Shown one piece after another: positions 54,774 through 63,930 of a DNA stretch of 64,000 nt (its first letter is position 1; each line of letters begins with the position of its first letter). The stretch spans positions 336,614-400,613 of the forward strand of contig NZ_SLWO01000005.1 in the NCBI RefSeq assembly GCF_004340665.1, written 5' to 3'. The notes under the pieces are model-generated. The model saw only the letters and a program-made list of their open reading frames with translations. It did not search any database and was not told the origin of the DNA. Source of the DNA: Pedobacter psychrotolerans. Its GTDB lineage: Bacteria; Bacteroidota; Bacteroidia; Sphingobacteriales; Sphingobacteriaceae. The position numbers and the translations under genes were made by a program.

Positions 54774-55318
54774 ATGAAAAGTATTCCGAACAAAAAATAT
54801 GATTATTTAAGTGTAGGCTCGGGTACATTTGAGGTAACCTTCTATCATGAAATGATAAGCTAGATGTTTAATAATTGATAAAAAGAGACTTTCCGTAGGT
54901 AATATTCATTTTAGAAAAATAGAAGATATAAATGTTCATTGGTATGGTGCATATACGTTTTATACCAGCAATAATCTTTTAGGGATTATGTAAATCAGTT
55001 TGCTGAATTTAACATATATATCAATTCACATATTGCAAATTAAAGGGAAATTGTATAATCTTCTCTTTAATATGAATTTTTACCGATTATAAGGCAAGAA
55101 ATCACCAAATCGGCTGTACATTTAAGCATCTAAGGACTTCAATATCCAGAAGAACAAGCCTAAATAGTTGTTATAAATATTTATGAAACTAATTAAGCAT
55201 TATACTAAAAAACGTTGGGGAAAACGCAATGGATCTTCAAGATTTTATTATGAAAAGATTACCAGTCAATTTTACTGGCGATTATAATTACTTTATCGAC
55301 AAATATGATATGCGTTAA
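54774..55318 (+). pseudogene. glf: Decayed UDP-galactopyranose mutase gene (glf remnant)
   Basis: No long ORF is present, but joining frames gives a clear Glf N-terminal half. Frame 1 from 54774 reads KKYDYLSVGSGTF...FYHEM; frame 2 from 54862 reads CLIIDKKR, then IEDINVHWYGAYTFYTSN; frame 1 resumes at 54984 with DYVNQFAEFN and INSHIAN; then KGKLYNLLFNMNFY, MKLIKHYTKKRWGK, and LPVNFTGDYNYFIDKYDM near the end. These match the Glf order: FAD motif, NVHxYGAHIFHT, DYVNQF, LYNLPFNMNTF, KLIKGYTEKQWG and LPVRFTFDNNYF. There are several frameshifts and stops, deletions between blocks, and the C-terminal half is gone. Confidence 0.88.
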
Positions 55319-55361
55319 GTTATTGCCTCTGCTTTAGCCAATTCTAAAATCGAATTAAATA

Positions 55362-56171
55362 GTGAATAAAGAACTAACTATATTTTCCGTTTACCACAGG
55401 AAATTTCCCGTCCCGGAGTGTGATTACATTCAACCTATACAAGTTGGTAGAGTCTTTACTAACTTAGAATTAGGTTTTATTTCTGACGATATAGGTGAAA
55501 ATATTGCAAATAAAAACAAAACTTATAGTGAGCTTACCGCTTTGTTTTGGATTTGGAAAAATATAGATAAAATAGAGAGTAAATGGATTGGCTTGTGCCA
55601 TTATAGAAGATATTTCGTGTTACCAAAAACCCGAGTTATAAAAAAGTTATTTTCTAGCAAACTAATTACTGACCCGCGAGATAGTTATAATATGGAATTT
55701 AACAAATCTTTATTGATTGATATATCTTCTCAGCAATTAAAATATAAATTGATAGAAGCATTATCCGCAGGAAAAATGGTAGTTCCAAGTCAAGCATACC
55801 TTAGCCTGGAATTAAAAGCTGAGGCTAACATTAAAATGCATTACATCTACAATCATATTTCTGAAGACTGGTATCTAATGCAAGCTGCAGTATTAAGTTT
55901 GTATCCTGAATATGAAAATTCGTTTAACATATTTTTTGAGAGGGAAACTAAAATGCATTGTTACAATATGTTTATTGCAAATAAAGTTATATTCGATGCT
56001 TATTGTACTTGGCTGTTCACTATTTTATTCGAACTTGAGAAAACAGTTAAATTAAGTGAATATGAATATCAAAGACGTATTTTCGGTTTTTTTTCAGAGC
56101 GATTGTTCAATCTATATCTTTTTCATAACAAGCTTGAAAAATATGAATTTCCTGTGTTATTCTTTACTTAG
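55362..56171 (+). CDS. DUF4422-type glycosyltransferase (capsular polysaccharide)
   Basis: A 269-residue protein with the DUF4422 signatures: QPIQVGR near the start, DDIGENIANKN, YSELTALFWIWKN and IGLCHYRRYF. Members are found in O-antigen and capsule clusters. The start is GTG at 55362 because no ATG occurs earlier in frame. It lies 43 bases after the glf remnant, so the original operon probably joined them. Probably active, since the frame is whole. Confidence 0.85.
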   Translation: MNKELTIFSVYHRKFPVPECDYIQPIQVGRVFTNLELGFISDDIGENIANKNKTYSELTALFWIWKNIDKIESKWIGLCHYRRYFVLPKTRVIKKLFSSKLITDPRDSYNMEFNKSLLIDISSQQLKYKLIEALSAGKMVVPSQAYLSLELKAEANIKMHYIYNHISEDWYLMQAAVLSLYPEYENSFNIFFERETKMHCYNMFIANKVIFDAYCTWLFTILFELEKTVKLSEYEYQRRIFGFFSERLFNLYLFHNKLEKYEFPVLFFT

Positions 56172-57263
56172 TTAACCGCCTACAACCCATTTAAATCTTG
56201 TTTTAAGTATTAACTGTGTTAAGATAAAAGCAATTCCGTAAACAAGCAAAAACCTCAAAATTGAGTAGCCAATATTCTCGAATAGGGAAAACGTGGTAAA
56301 ATTCCATTTATTCCATTTAAAAATCTCAGGCAAAAGACGGATAATTATAATCTGATGAATTAAATAAATCCCAAAAGTTGAAGCTCTGGGTTTTAATCGT
56401 TTATCAATAAATTTTATATTGCCTATTTTAAGTAGTAAAATGAACATAGTTATAGAATAGGCGATATTTGAAATTCTTAATGTATTGTATTCATCTTTAG
56501 ATCCATGCTTGGCTAAATAAATAATTTCCAAACATGAAAATACAAATAAAATAAGATTAATAATTAAAACCCAACGCCATTTAATTGTTTTAACAAAAGT
56601 CATGACCTGATCATAATAACGGTTCAGATATATGCCTAACCAAAGATAGAATACAAAGCCAAATAATGCGGCTGAGTGATGTGTTACAAACCATTCCTGG
56701 TAAAGGTTTGCACTATAAAGTAGAGATATAACCGCTAAAATTAGACCAAACCAAAGTTTGTATAGATAGCGTTTGAATATTAATAATATACTAATGCAGA
56801 TTAAGAAGTTCAAAATAAACCAAAAACTACTTTCAAATAAAATATATCGAAATTGCTCTAAAAAATAGTCGCCCGGATTCATTCCACTAAAAAGTGGATC
56901 CCCAGATTTTATATGCAAGACCCAATTGTGGATAAGGTTGAGTATAATCAAAATTATTATCCAAAAAAGCCATGGCTTAATCGTATTCTTAAACCTTCTT
57001 CCTAGATATTGTAAGGGAGTATATTCTGTAAACTTATAATTGATCAAAAAGCCTCCGATTAAGAAGAATGCTATTGTTGCAAATTTCCAGAATTGCATTG
57101 CCATTACTTGTATCCAGATATCAGTGGTGGCAATATATTTCATACCCCATAAAACCGTAGAATGCTCATATACTATTCCTATCATAGAAATACACCTGAT
57201 TGTATTAACAAAATCAAAGTTTTTCTTTATGATCGAAACTTCTTTATTTGATGCAGTATTCAT
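56172..57263 (-). CDS. Acyltransferase family 3 membrane protein (OafA/NodX-like)
   Basis: A 363-residue membrane protein with about ten hydrophobic segments and the family's conserved N-terminal FDFVNTIRCISMIGIVYEH, whose last His is the catalytic candidate. Such proteins O-acetylate polysaccharides or lipids. Its stop abuts the stop of the DUF4422 gene (56171/56172) in convergent orientation, and it closes the polysaccharide cluster. Confidence 0.9.
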   Translation of the reverse strand: MNTASNKEVSIIKKNFDFVNTIRCISMIGIVYEHSTVLWGMKYIATTDIWIQVMAMQFWKFATIAFFLIGGFLINYKFTEYTPLQYLGRRFKNTIKPWLFWIIILIILNLIHNWVLHIKSGDPLFSGMNPGDYFLEQFRYILFESSFWFILNFLICISILLIFKRYLYKLWFGLILAVISLLYSANLYQEWFVTHHSAALFGFVFYLWLGIYLNRYYDQVMTFVKTIKWRWVLIINLILFVFSCLEIIYLAKHGSKDEYNTLRISNIAYSITMFILLLKIGNIKFIDKRLKPRASTFGIYLIHQIIIIRLLPEIFKWNKWNFTTFSLFENIGYSILRFLLVYGIAFILTQLILKTRFKWVVGG

Positions 57264-57467
57264 TAAACAGCTTGATAAATGTTTTGCGAATATCTATAAA
57301 AATCGTAGTAATAAAAAAACATTATATTTTTTAAGCATTCAATTGCTTGAGGGAGATATTTGCTGAACCATTTTTATTGATTTGGATACCTAATTTAGTT
57401 TTCGATTCTAAATTGAATTTACTATTAATCGCAGAAATAGCTTTTTTAAACCTAATTATTAAGAATC

Positions 57468-57704
57468 TCACAAGATGGGATTATAAGGAAGAGCTACCGG
57501 AATATTGAGTTCCATCCTAGTAAAATAAACAGACCAACCTTGTGCAATCTTGATTAAGAAACTACTTAAGTAAATAATATATTGATCAATATTTACACCA
57601 AAGAAGCCAACTGGTTTTCCGTATGTTCGTTCTCCTATTAATTTAACATTAAAATAAGGTTTCAAACAATAGATAAGTAATTCGCTAGCTGATGCCATTT
57701 GCAC
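57468..57704 (-). pseudogene. Peptidase S41 (C-terminal processing protease) fragment
   Basis: A 78-residue open stretch matching the catalytic part of S41 peptidases: ASASELL with the nucleophile Ser, YCLKPYFNVKLIGE and TYGKPVGFF. The frame is closed by a stop at 57717-57719 just upstream, so the N-terminal PDZ and cap regions are missing, and the C-terminal part ends early. No ribosome site supports expression. It is a gene remnant between the polysaccharide cluster and the HTH gene. Confidence 0.75.
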
Positions 57705-57731
57705 GGAAATTAATAATTATCTGTTCTCAAA

Positions 57732-57986
57732 ATGTTAGATATAGGAAATACCTTAAGAAGGTATCGAGATGATCACCAATACACCCAGCAATACGTAGCC
57801 AATATCATAGGAATAAGTAGAGTCGCTTATAGAAAATGGGAAAATAATGATGTTGATTTTGCCCTCTCCCAATTAAGGAAAATAGCCGATTTGTATGAAA
57901 TCCCCATTCACGAAATTATTCTTCAATCAAAATTTAATAAGAATCAAATCATTCCAATACAACAAAAAGGGCATCAATATTATTGA
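57732..57986 (+). CDS. Small XRE-family HTH regulator
   Basis: An 84-residue protein that is one HTH_3 domain (GNTLRRYRDDHQYTQQYVANIIGISRVAYRKWEN, LRKIADLYEIPIHEII) with a short basic tail. Its target is unknown. Its last codons overlap the terminator hairpin of the rimP-nusA-infB operon on the opposite strand. Upstream DNA holds only the S41 fragment. Confidence 0.85.
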   Translation: MLDIGNTLRRYRDDHQYTQQYVANIIGISRVAYRKWENNDVDFALSQLRKIADLYEIPIHEIILQSKFNKNQIIPIQQKGHQYY

Positions 57987-57991
57987 TGCCC
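57969..57991 (-). terminator. Terminator of the rimP-nusA-infB operon
   Basis: GGGCATCAAT (57969-57978) pairs with ATTGATGCCC (57982-57991); on the minus strand the stem is followed by CCTTTTTGTTG. It starts 24 bases after the infB stop and overlaps the last codons of the HTH gene. Confidence 0.88.
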
Positions 57992-58015
57992 TAGGTATAT
58001 CTATTTAATAGCTAA

Positions 58016-61000
58016 TTACAATTTTCTCGCTACTTCTACTTGTTCGTAAGCTTCTACAATATCACCAACTTCGATGTTATTAAAGTTTTGAATGTTTAAA
58101 CCACACTCGTAGCCTTTTAACACTTCTTTTACATCATCTTTAAAGCGTTTTAATGAAGCTAATTCACCAGTGTAAACCACAACACCATCTCTAACGATAC
58201 GGATTTTGCTATTACGGGTAATTTTACCATCTAATACCATACAACCTGCAATGGTACCTACTTTAGTGATTTTGAAAGTCTCACGAATTTCAACGTTAGC
58301 TACAATTTTCTCTTCAAATTCTGGATCTAACATACCTTCCATCGCAGATTTAATCTCATTGATCGCATCGTATATGATAGAATATAAACGAATATCGATT
58401 TGCTCCTGTTCAGCTAATTTACGCGCACCAGTTGATGGACGAACCTGGAAACCAATAATGATCGCATCAGAAGCTGAAGCTAATAATACATCAGACTCTG
58501 AAATCTGACCAACACCTTTACTGATGATATTGATTTGAATTTGTTCAGTCGAAAGTTTCAACAATGAATCTGCTAATGCTTCAATTGAACCATCCACATC
58601 ACCTTTAACAATGATGTTAAGTTCTTTAAAGTTACCGATAGCCAAACGACGACCGATCTCATCCAATGTAATGTGTTTCTGTGTACGTAATCCCTGCTCA
58701 CGTTGTAATTGCATTCTTTTGTTTGCAATATCACGTGCCTCAGTTTCACTTTCCAATGCATTGAAACGATCACCTGCTGTAGGTGCACCTTGCATACCCA
58801 ATACTTGTACTGGTTGTGATGGACCTGCAGATTCTACTTTAGCACCACGCTCATTAGTCAATGCTTTAACACGACCGCTAAAGCTACCAGCTAAAATCGG
58901 ATCACCTACCCTTAATGTACCAGCCTGAACCAATACCGTAGTTACAATACCACGACCTTTATCTAATGCAGATTCAATAACTGAACCTGTAGCTCTTTTA
59001 TTAGGGTTAGCTTTAAGTTCTAATAACTCAGCTTCTAATAATACTTTATCTAAAAGTAAATCAACATTTAATCCACTTTTGCTTGAGATTTCCTGTGATT
59101 GATATTTACCACCCCAATCTTCAACCAAAATGTTCATTACAGATAATTGCTCACGAACCTTATCTGCATTTGCGCCAGGTTTATCCACTTTAGTAAAAGC
59201 GAAAACCAATGGAACACCAGCAGCCTGTGCATGGTTAATGGCCTCTTTTGTTTGCGGCATCACCGCATCATCCGCAGCAATTACGATGATTGCAATATCG
59301 GCAACTTTAGCACCACGGGCACGCATCGCTGTAAAGGCTTCGTGACCAGGCGTATCTAAGAAGGTTACTTTTTTACCGGTTGGTGTAGTTACCATATAAG
59401 CACCGATGTGCTGGGTAATACCACCTGCTTCACCAGCAACCACATTCGCTTTACGAATATAATCTAGCAATGAAGTTTTACCGTGATCGACGTGACCCAT
59501 AATCGTAACAACCGGAGCTCTTTCGATTAAATCTGCCTCGTTGTCTTCTTCTTCAATTACATTTTCTTCATCTTCATCCGGTTTAACGAATTGAATTTCA
59601 TAACCGAATTCATCAGCAACAATGGTTAAAGTTTCCGCATCCAAACGTTGGTTAATCGAAACGAACATACCTAAGCTCATACAAGTACCAATAATTTTGG
59701 TCACCTGTACATCCATCATGCTTGCTAACTCATTCGCTGTAACAAATTCTGTTACTTTTAATATTTTAGATTGAGATTCAAGTTCATTTGCGGCTTCTTC
59801 TGCGTTAAATGCAACATCATCACGTTTCTGACGTCTCAATTTAGCACGTTGAGCAAATTTACCAGATTTACCAGCTCCACTTAAACGAGCAAGTGTTGCT
59901 TTGATCTGATCTTGAATTTCTTTCTCAGTTGGCTCTTCTTTAGGTCCGCTTGGTGTAGCATTTCTATTTTGGAAACCACCTGGTCTGTTGTTATTTCTAT
60001 TTCCCTGGTAAGGAGTTCCACCTTGTCCGGCTGGTCTGTTTCCCTGGTATGGAGTACCACCACCCGGCCTGTTGCCTTGATAAGGCGCACGAGGAGTACC
60101 CGATGCACCTGGTTGACCCGGGCCTGGAGGATTTTGTCCTTGCTGACCCTGACCACCATGTTGACCTGGCTGCCCTGGGGCTCCTGGAGTTTTTTTACGT
60201 TTGCGTTTACGTTTAGCAGCTTCACTATCGCTAGATGATGCCACTGGACCGTTTCTTCTATCCGGAGTGGTTGGTAAAATAATTTTACCAATGATATTCG
60301 GACCAGTTAACTTAACGGTACGGGCTTTCATTACCTCAGGCTCGTTAGTTGCTGGCTTAACTTCTGCAGGTTTCACCTCTGCTGGTTTTTCTTCAGCTTT
60401 AGGTTGTTCTACAGGTTTTACTGGCTCTGGTGCTTTTGCAACTGGCGCAGGCGTAGGTGCCGGAGCTACAGGAGCTTCCTCTTTTTTAACCTCCACTGGT
60501 TTTTCTTCAGCTTTTGGTTGTTCTACAGGTTTCACTGGTTCTGGTGCTTTTGCAGCTGGCGCAGGCGTAGGTGCCGGAGCTACAGGAGTTTCCTCTTTCT
60601 TAACAGGACGTGTTTTTGAGTTCAGATCATTTAAGTCGATCTTTCCTACAATTTTCACCCCTGGTAATCCGCTTTCTTCAATTTTATCTTCTGCCTTAGC
60701 AGGTGCAACTGGCGCTGCTGCCGCAGGAGTTGGTACCGGAGTTTCTACCTTAGGGGTTTCAACAACCTTAGGTTTTTCTACCGGAGGAGTAGATGTTTGA
60801 GTATTCTTAATCAGAACCTCTTCATTTTTCTCAAAATCGGTATTCTTCTTCGGCGCTTCTACTGGTTTTTCAGTCTCAGGCTCGTCACGACGTATTTTAC
60901 CAATCACTATTTGCTTGGCTTCTTCTCTTACGATCTTATCTCCCTGATACTCTTTCAATAAGGCACTATACATGTCTCCCGTAAGTTTAAACATCGGGCT

Positions 61001-61108
61001 CTTCTCGGCAGAGAATCCCTTTTTGTTTAAAAACTCAACGGCCGTACCCATGCCTATATTAAGTTCCTTAATAGCTTTAATTAAAATGATTGGTTTGTCG
61101 TCTGACAT
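58016..61108 (-). CDS. infB: Translation initiation factor IF-2
   Basis: A 1030-residue GTPase. The N-terminus has a short IF2_N-like segment ([18 protein letters not shown]), then ~280 residues rich in Pro, Ala, Glu and Lys with a 38-residue unit in tandem, a Gly/Pro/Gln/Arg-rich stretch (NRPGG, QGNR), a second IF2_N, and the GTPase core with [15 protein letters not shown] and NKxD-like TKVD, followed by domains 2-4. It places fMet-tRNA in the P site. It is the last gene of rimP-nusA-infB. Confidence 0.98.
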   Translation of the reverse strand: MSDDKPIILIKAIKELNIGMGTAVEFLNKKGFSAEKSPMFKLTGDMYSALLKEYQGDKIVREEAKQIVIGKIRRDEPETEKPVEAPKKNTDFEKNEEVLIKNTQTSTPPVEKPKVVETPKVETPVPTPAAAAPVAPAKAEDKIEESGLPGVKIVGKIDLNDLNSKTRPVKKEETPVAPAPTPAPAAKAPEPVKPVEQPKAEEKPVEVKKEEAPVAPAPTPAPVAKAPEPVKPVEQPKAEEKPAEVKPAEVKPATNEPEVMKARTVKLTGPNIIGKIILPTTPDRRNGPVASSSDSEAAKRKRKRKKTPGAPGQPGQHGGQGQQGQNPPGPGQPGASGTPRAPYQGNRPGGGTPYQGNRPAGQGGTPYQGNRNNNRPGGFQNRNATPSGPKEEPTEKEIQDQIKATLARLSGAGKSGKFAQRAKLRRQKRDDVAFNAEEAANELESQSKILKVTEFVTANELASMMDVQVTKIIGTCMSLGMFVSINQRLDAETLTIVADEFGYEIQFVKPDEDEENVIEEEDNEADLIERAPVVTIMGHVDHGKTSLLDYIRKANVVAGEAGGITQHIGAYMVTTPTGKKVTFLDTPGHEAFTAMRARGAKVADIAIIVIAADDAVMPQTKEAINHAQAAGVPLVFAFTKVDKPGANADKVREQLSVMNILVEDWGGKYQSQEISSKSGLNVDLLLDKVLLEAELLELKANPNKRATGSVIESALDKGRGIVTTVLVQAGTLRVGDPILAGSFSGRVKALTNERGAKVESAGPSQPVQVLGMQGAPTAGDRFNALESETEARDIANKRMQLQREQGLRTQKHITLDEIGRRLAIGNFKELNIIVKGDVDGSIEALADSLLKLSTEQIQINIISKGVGQISESDVLLASASDAIIIGFQVRPSTGARKLAEQEQIDIRLYSIIYDAINEIKSAMEGMLDPEFEEKIVANVEIRETFKITKVGTIAGCMVLDGKITRNSKIRIVRDGVVVYTGELASLKRFKDDVKEVLKGYECGLNIQNFNNIEVGDIVEAYEQVEVARKL
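60388..60615 (-). repeat. 114-bp tandem duplication in the IF-2 linker
   Basis: Two near-identical 114-bp units (38 codons each) encode [18 protein letters not shown] plus EQPKAEEKP. The two copies of CTTCAG at 60391 and 60505 show the period. It keeps frame and may vary in copy number between strains. Confidence 0.8.
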
Positions 61109-61168
61109 TTAGCTCCTGTTATTTTTTAATATAATACAAAAGTAGTGTTTATTTGGCAATTACACCAC

Positions 61169-62413
61169 TTATTCAAATTCTGACTGTAAAATCTGAACCA
61201 CTTCTTTAATGGTTTCTTCTTCTAAGTCTGTGCGTTTTACCAAATCTTCCACTGTAAGTGCCAAAACACTCTTAGCAGTATCGCACCCGATAGCCTTTAA
61301 TTCATCAATTATCCAGCTATCAATCTCATCTGAGAATTCTTCCAAATCCACATCTTCGTCACTTTCTTCTCCAGCCTCACGGTAAACATCAATTTCATAA
61401 CCAGTTAATTTACCAGCTAATTTAATGTTATGTCCGCCACGTCCAATAGCTAATGAAACCTGATCTGGTTTTAAATAAACCGAAGCATGTTTAGTTTCAT
61501 CATCTAATTTAATAGAGGTGATTTTTGCCGGGCTTAAAGCACGGGTGATATATAATGAGATATTATTTGTGAAATTAATCACATCAATATTTTCGTTTTT
61601 CAATTCGCGAACGATACCATGGATACGAGATCCTTTCATACCTACACAAGCCCCTACCGGATCAATACGATCATCGTAAGATTCTACAGCAACTTTAGCA
61701 CGTTCTCCTGGCTCACGAACAATTTTCTTCACAGTAATTAAACCATCGAAAATTTCAGGAACTTCCAGTTCAAACAAGCGTTGTAAAAACTCAGGCGCTG
61801 TTCTTGAAATAATAATTTTTGGATTCGCATTAATCATTTCAACTTTAGAAATTACAGCTCTTACTGAATCACCTTTTTTGAAATAATCTGCAGGAATCTG
61901 CTCTGTTTTAGGTAGCAAAAGCTCATTACCTTCATCATCTAAAACCAAAGTTTCTTTTTTCCAAACCTGATAAACCTCACCTGTGATAATTTCACCTACG
62001 CGATCTTTATATTTTTTGAAGATTTCATCCTTTTCTAATTCCAATACTTTAGAAACCAAAGTCTGGCGGGCAGCTAAAATCGCTCTCCGCCCAAAGCTTT
62101 CTAAAGTGATTTGTTCGATATAATCGTCACCAACTTCTAAACTTGGGTCAATTTTATGTACTTCAGCAAGTTCAATTTCTAAATCATCATCTTCAGAAAA
62201 CCCGTCTTCCATTACTTTTCTGGTTCTCCAGATCTCTAAATCTCCATTATCAGGATTCACAATTACATCACAGTTTTCGTCTGTCCCGTATTTTTTACGC
62301 AACATACTACGAAAAACTTCTTCCAACACACTGATCACCGTTGGGCGATCTATATTTTTAAAATCTTTAAACTCCTGAAAAGAGTCGATTAAATTGATTG
62401 TTGTAGTACTCAT
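61169..62413 (-). CDS. nusA: Transcription termination/antitermination factor NusA
   Basis: A 414-residue protein with an N-terminal domain, an S1 domain (GEIITGEVYQVWKKETLVLD), two KH domains (PVGACVGMKGSRIHGIVREL; AIGRGGHNIKLA) and a short acidic C-terminus with a helix-hairpin-like end. It binds RNA polymerase and nascent RNA. It lies 2 bases downstream of rimP and 60 bases upstream of infB. Confidence 0.97.
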   Translation of the reverse strand: MSTTTINLIDSFQEFKDFKNIDRPTVISVLEEVFRSMLRKKYGTDENCDVIVNPDNGDLEIWRTRKVMEDGFSEDDDLEIELAEVHKIDPSLEVGDDYIEQITLESFGRRAILAARQTLVSKVLELEKDEIFKKYKDRVGEIITGEVYQVWKKETLVLDDEGNELLLPKTEQIPADYFKKGDSVRAVISKVEMINANPKIIISRTAPEFLQRLFELEVPEIFDGLITVKKIVREPGERAKVAVESYDDRIDPVGACVGMKGSRIHGIVRELKNENIDVINFTNNISLYITRALSPAKITSIKLDDETKHASVYLKPDQVSLAIGRGGHNIKLAGKLTGYEIDVYREAGEESDEDVDLEEFSDEIDSWIIDELKAIGCDTAKSVLALTVEDLVKRTDLEEETIKEVVQILQSEFE

Positions 62414-62415
62414 TT

Positions 62416-62880
62416 TTATTTAAATGAAATTAACACACTTGTTTCTAATATATCATTAAACGGCACAGTTGTTTGAACATTTACCGCTTTTTTTCCTTTT
62501 TCTTTTACCGATTCTTCCAGCAACAAGTTCTCTTCTGTAACCTCCAGAAGCTTTCCTTCTTTTTTTTGCCCATCCTTTAATTTTATACTTAAGGTACGGC
62601 CTATATTCTTAATGTACTGGCGATTTAACTTTAGTGGCTCGCCTACACCAGGCGATGAAACCTCTAAATTATAAGCCTGCTCAATTACATTTTCTTCTTC
62701 TAAATGAAATCCTACATGCCTGCTTATGGCAACGCAATCTTGTATACTAATACCCTCATCGCCATCAACATGAATAATTAACTTATGGTTTGGCAACATT
62801 TTCACTTCTACCAGAAAAAGCTCTGGCCGATCTGCTATCTTTTCTTCAACAAGAACTGCAACTCTCTTTTCTACCTGCAT
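62416..62880 (-). CDS. rimP: Ribosome maturation factor RimP
   Basis: A 154-residue protein needed for 30S subunit maturation. It has the N-terminal alpha/beta domain with HVDGDEGISIQDCVAISRHV and EVSSPGVGEPL, and the Sm-like C-terminal barrel. It is the first gene of rimP-nusA-infB, the standard order. Confidence 0.96.
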   Translation of the reverse strand: MQVEKRVAVLVEEKIADRPELFLVEVKMLPNHKLIIHVDGDEGISIQDCVAISRHVGFHLEEENVIEQAYNLEVSSPGVGEPLKLNRQYIKNIGRTLSIKLKDGQKKEGKLLEVTEENLLLEESVKEKGKKAVNVQTTVPFNDILETSVLISFK

Positions 62881-62900
62881 ATTTTAACCCAATTTCATAG

Positions 62901-62932
62901 AAAAAGGGGACATTGTCCCCTTCTCTTTTCTT
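62901..62932 (-). terminator. Hairpin between the lipoprotein gene and rimP
   Basis: GGGGAC (62906-62911) pairs with GTCCCC (62915-62920) around a 3-base loop, with A-run and T-rich flanks that work best on the minus strand (stem then TTTTTC). It would end the lipoprotein transcript. Confidence 0.7.
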
Positions 62933-63001
62933 CGATTACAATGCAAATGTAGGTATATTTTCTATAAAATCAAATACTCAGGTTAATTATTATGCTGATT
63001 A

Positions 63002-63433
63002 TTACCGTTTAAGTGTTTGCCGTTGGGGCTGCAGGCTTTGTTTAACCTGACCTAAAATTATTTTTTCTACCGTCGCAAATTCAACGCCTATTAAACTTTC
63101 AACTACATAATCCTTTCCTTTTACAAAAGGTAAATCTGGCTTAAAAACAATGGAATCTCCAATTAAATTAGTTTTCCCATTAACCAAAATTTCATCCTGT
63201 AAACTATCCTGTTCGCCTGGTTTAATTAAGACTGTAACGAGTTGATTAGAATCAGCATTTACAGCAAACGCATCTCTAACCTTTAACAAGCTTGCTTTAT
63301 CGAGATTTTTAATTACTATTGATGCACTATCCTTTGAAAACTTAATGATTGGTTTTTTGTTTGTACCAGAACAAGAAACCAAAGACAGTGCAAATAGCGC
63401 AACTATTAAAAATATATAAAAGCTTTTAAACAT
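63002..63433 (-). CDS. Small lipoprotein of unknown function
   Basis: A 143-residue exported lipoprotein with signal peptide MFKSFYIFLIVALFALSLVSC and lipobox LVSC. The mature part looks like beta-strand-rich and has no motif I recognise. The start at 63433 is chosen for its lipoprotein signal; the frame is open further upstream, but that part is the shadow of the divergent gene. A -7 box lies 3 bases before the ATG. Confidence 0.8.
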   Translation of the reverse strand: MFKSFYIFLIVALFALSLVSCSGTNKKPIIKFSKDSASIVIKNLDKASLLKVRDAFAVNADSNQLVTVLIKPGEQDSLQDEILVNGKTNLIGDSIVFKPDLPFVKGKDYVVESLIGVEFATVEKIILGQVKQSLQPQRQTLKR

Positions 63434-63436
63434 TAA

Positions 63437-63444
63437 CAAATTTA
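63437..63444 (-). promoter_or_regulatory. -7 box (TAAATTTG) before the lipoprotein gene
   Basis: An exact TAnnTTTG match on the minus strand 3 bases before the ATG at 63433, so the transcript may have almost no leader. The gap to the divergent gene is only 16 bases. No clear -33. Confidence 0.4.
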
Positions 63445-63449
63445 ACATT

Positions 63450-63794
63450 ATGAGATTAATTATTGAAGTTCTTTTGATGGGACTTGCCTTTTTTATCGGG
63501 GCGAAACTTGTACCTGGTGTAGAAGTAACAGGATTTATGAGCGCACTTGTGGCAGCCGTTTTAATCGCACTTGCAAATGCAACAATTGGATTTATTTTGA
63601 GGTTACTAACCTTCCCTATTAACTTTTTAACACTGGGCCTGGTATCCTTTATTATAACTGTTTTAATGATCCTTTTAGTAGACAGCATGATGACCTCTTT
63701 CAATACTTCTGGTTTTTTTGCTGCTGCATTTTTAGCGATTATCGTAGCTTTAATCAAAGCGATTTTTGGCGCTGTTGCAGGAGAGAAAGAATAG
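63450..63794 (+). CDS. YvlD/phage-holin-4-like membrane protein
   Basis: A 114-residue protein with four membrane segments and the conserved pattern GAKLVPGVEV and NFLTLGLVSF of the YvlD family (PF04020-type). It is an inner-membrane protein of unknown function, often linked to envelope stress in other phyla. It is divergent from the lipoprotein gene with 16 bases between; the two may share control. Confidence 0.88.
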   Translation: MRLIIEVLLMGLAFFIGAKLVPGVEVTGFMSALVAAVLIALANATIGFILRLLTFPINFLTLGLVSFIITVLMILLVDSMMTSFNTSGFFAAAFLAIIVALIKAIFGAVAGEKE

Positions 63795-63798
63795 TTGG

Positions 63799-63925
63799 GA
63801 GTTTAGAGTCTTTAGTCAAGAGTCTTTAGTCCAAAATTGTTAGTCGAAAGGCTTCTTCGATAAAACAAAAAAGTCTGTAGTCTTGAGTCAGTTAGACTTA
63901 AGACTACAGACTTTCGACTTCAGAC
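63799..63925. repeat. 7-nt periodic element with 20-bp hairpin
   Basis: Left part: in-phase heptads GAGTTTA, GAGTCTT, TAGTCAA, GAGTCTT, TAGTCCA, then TAGTCGA. Right part: AAAGTCT, GTAGTCT, TGAGTCA, then the inverted series TTAAGAC, TACAGAC, TTTCGAC, TTCAGAC. Bases 63870-63889 and 63895-63914 form a 20-bp stem with one G-T pair and a 5-base loop. It fills the gap between two convergent genes. Confidence 0.75.
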
Positions 63926-63930
63926 TAAAT

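Noticed and set aside
60201..60800. 199-residue plus-strand ORF inside infB
   Set aside because: Shadow of the Pro/Ala-rich IF-2 linker; low-complexity Gly/Ser/Thr product.
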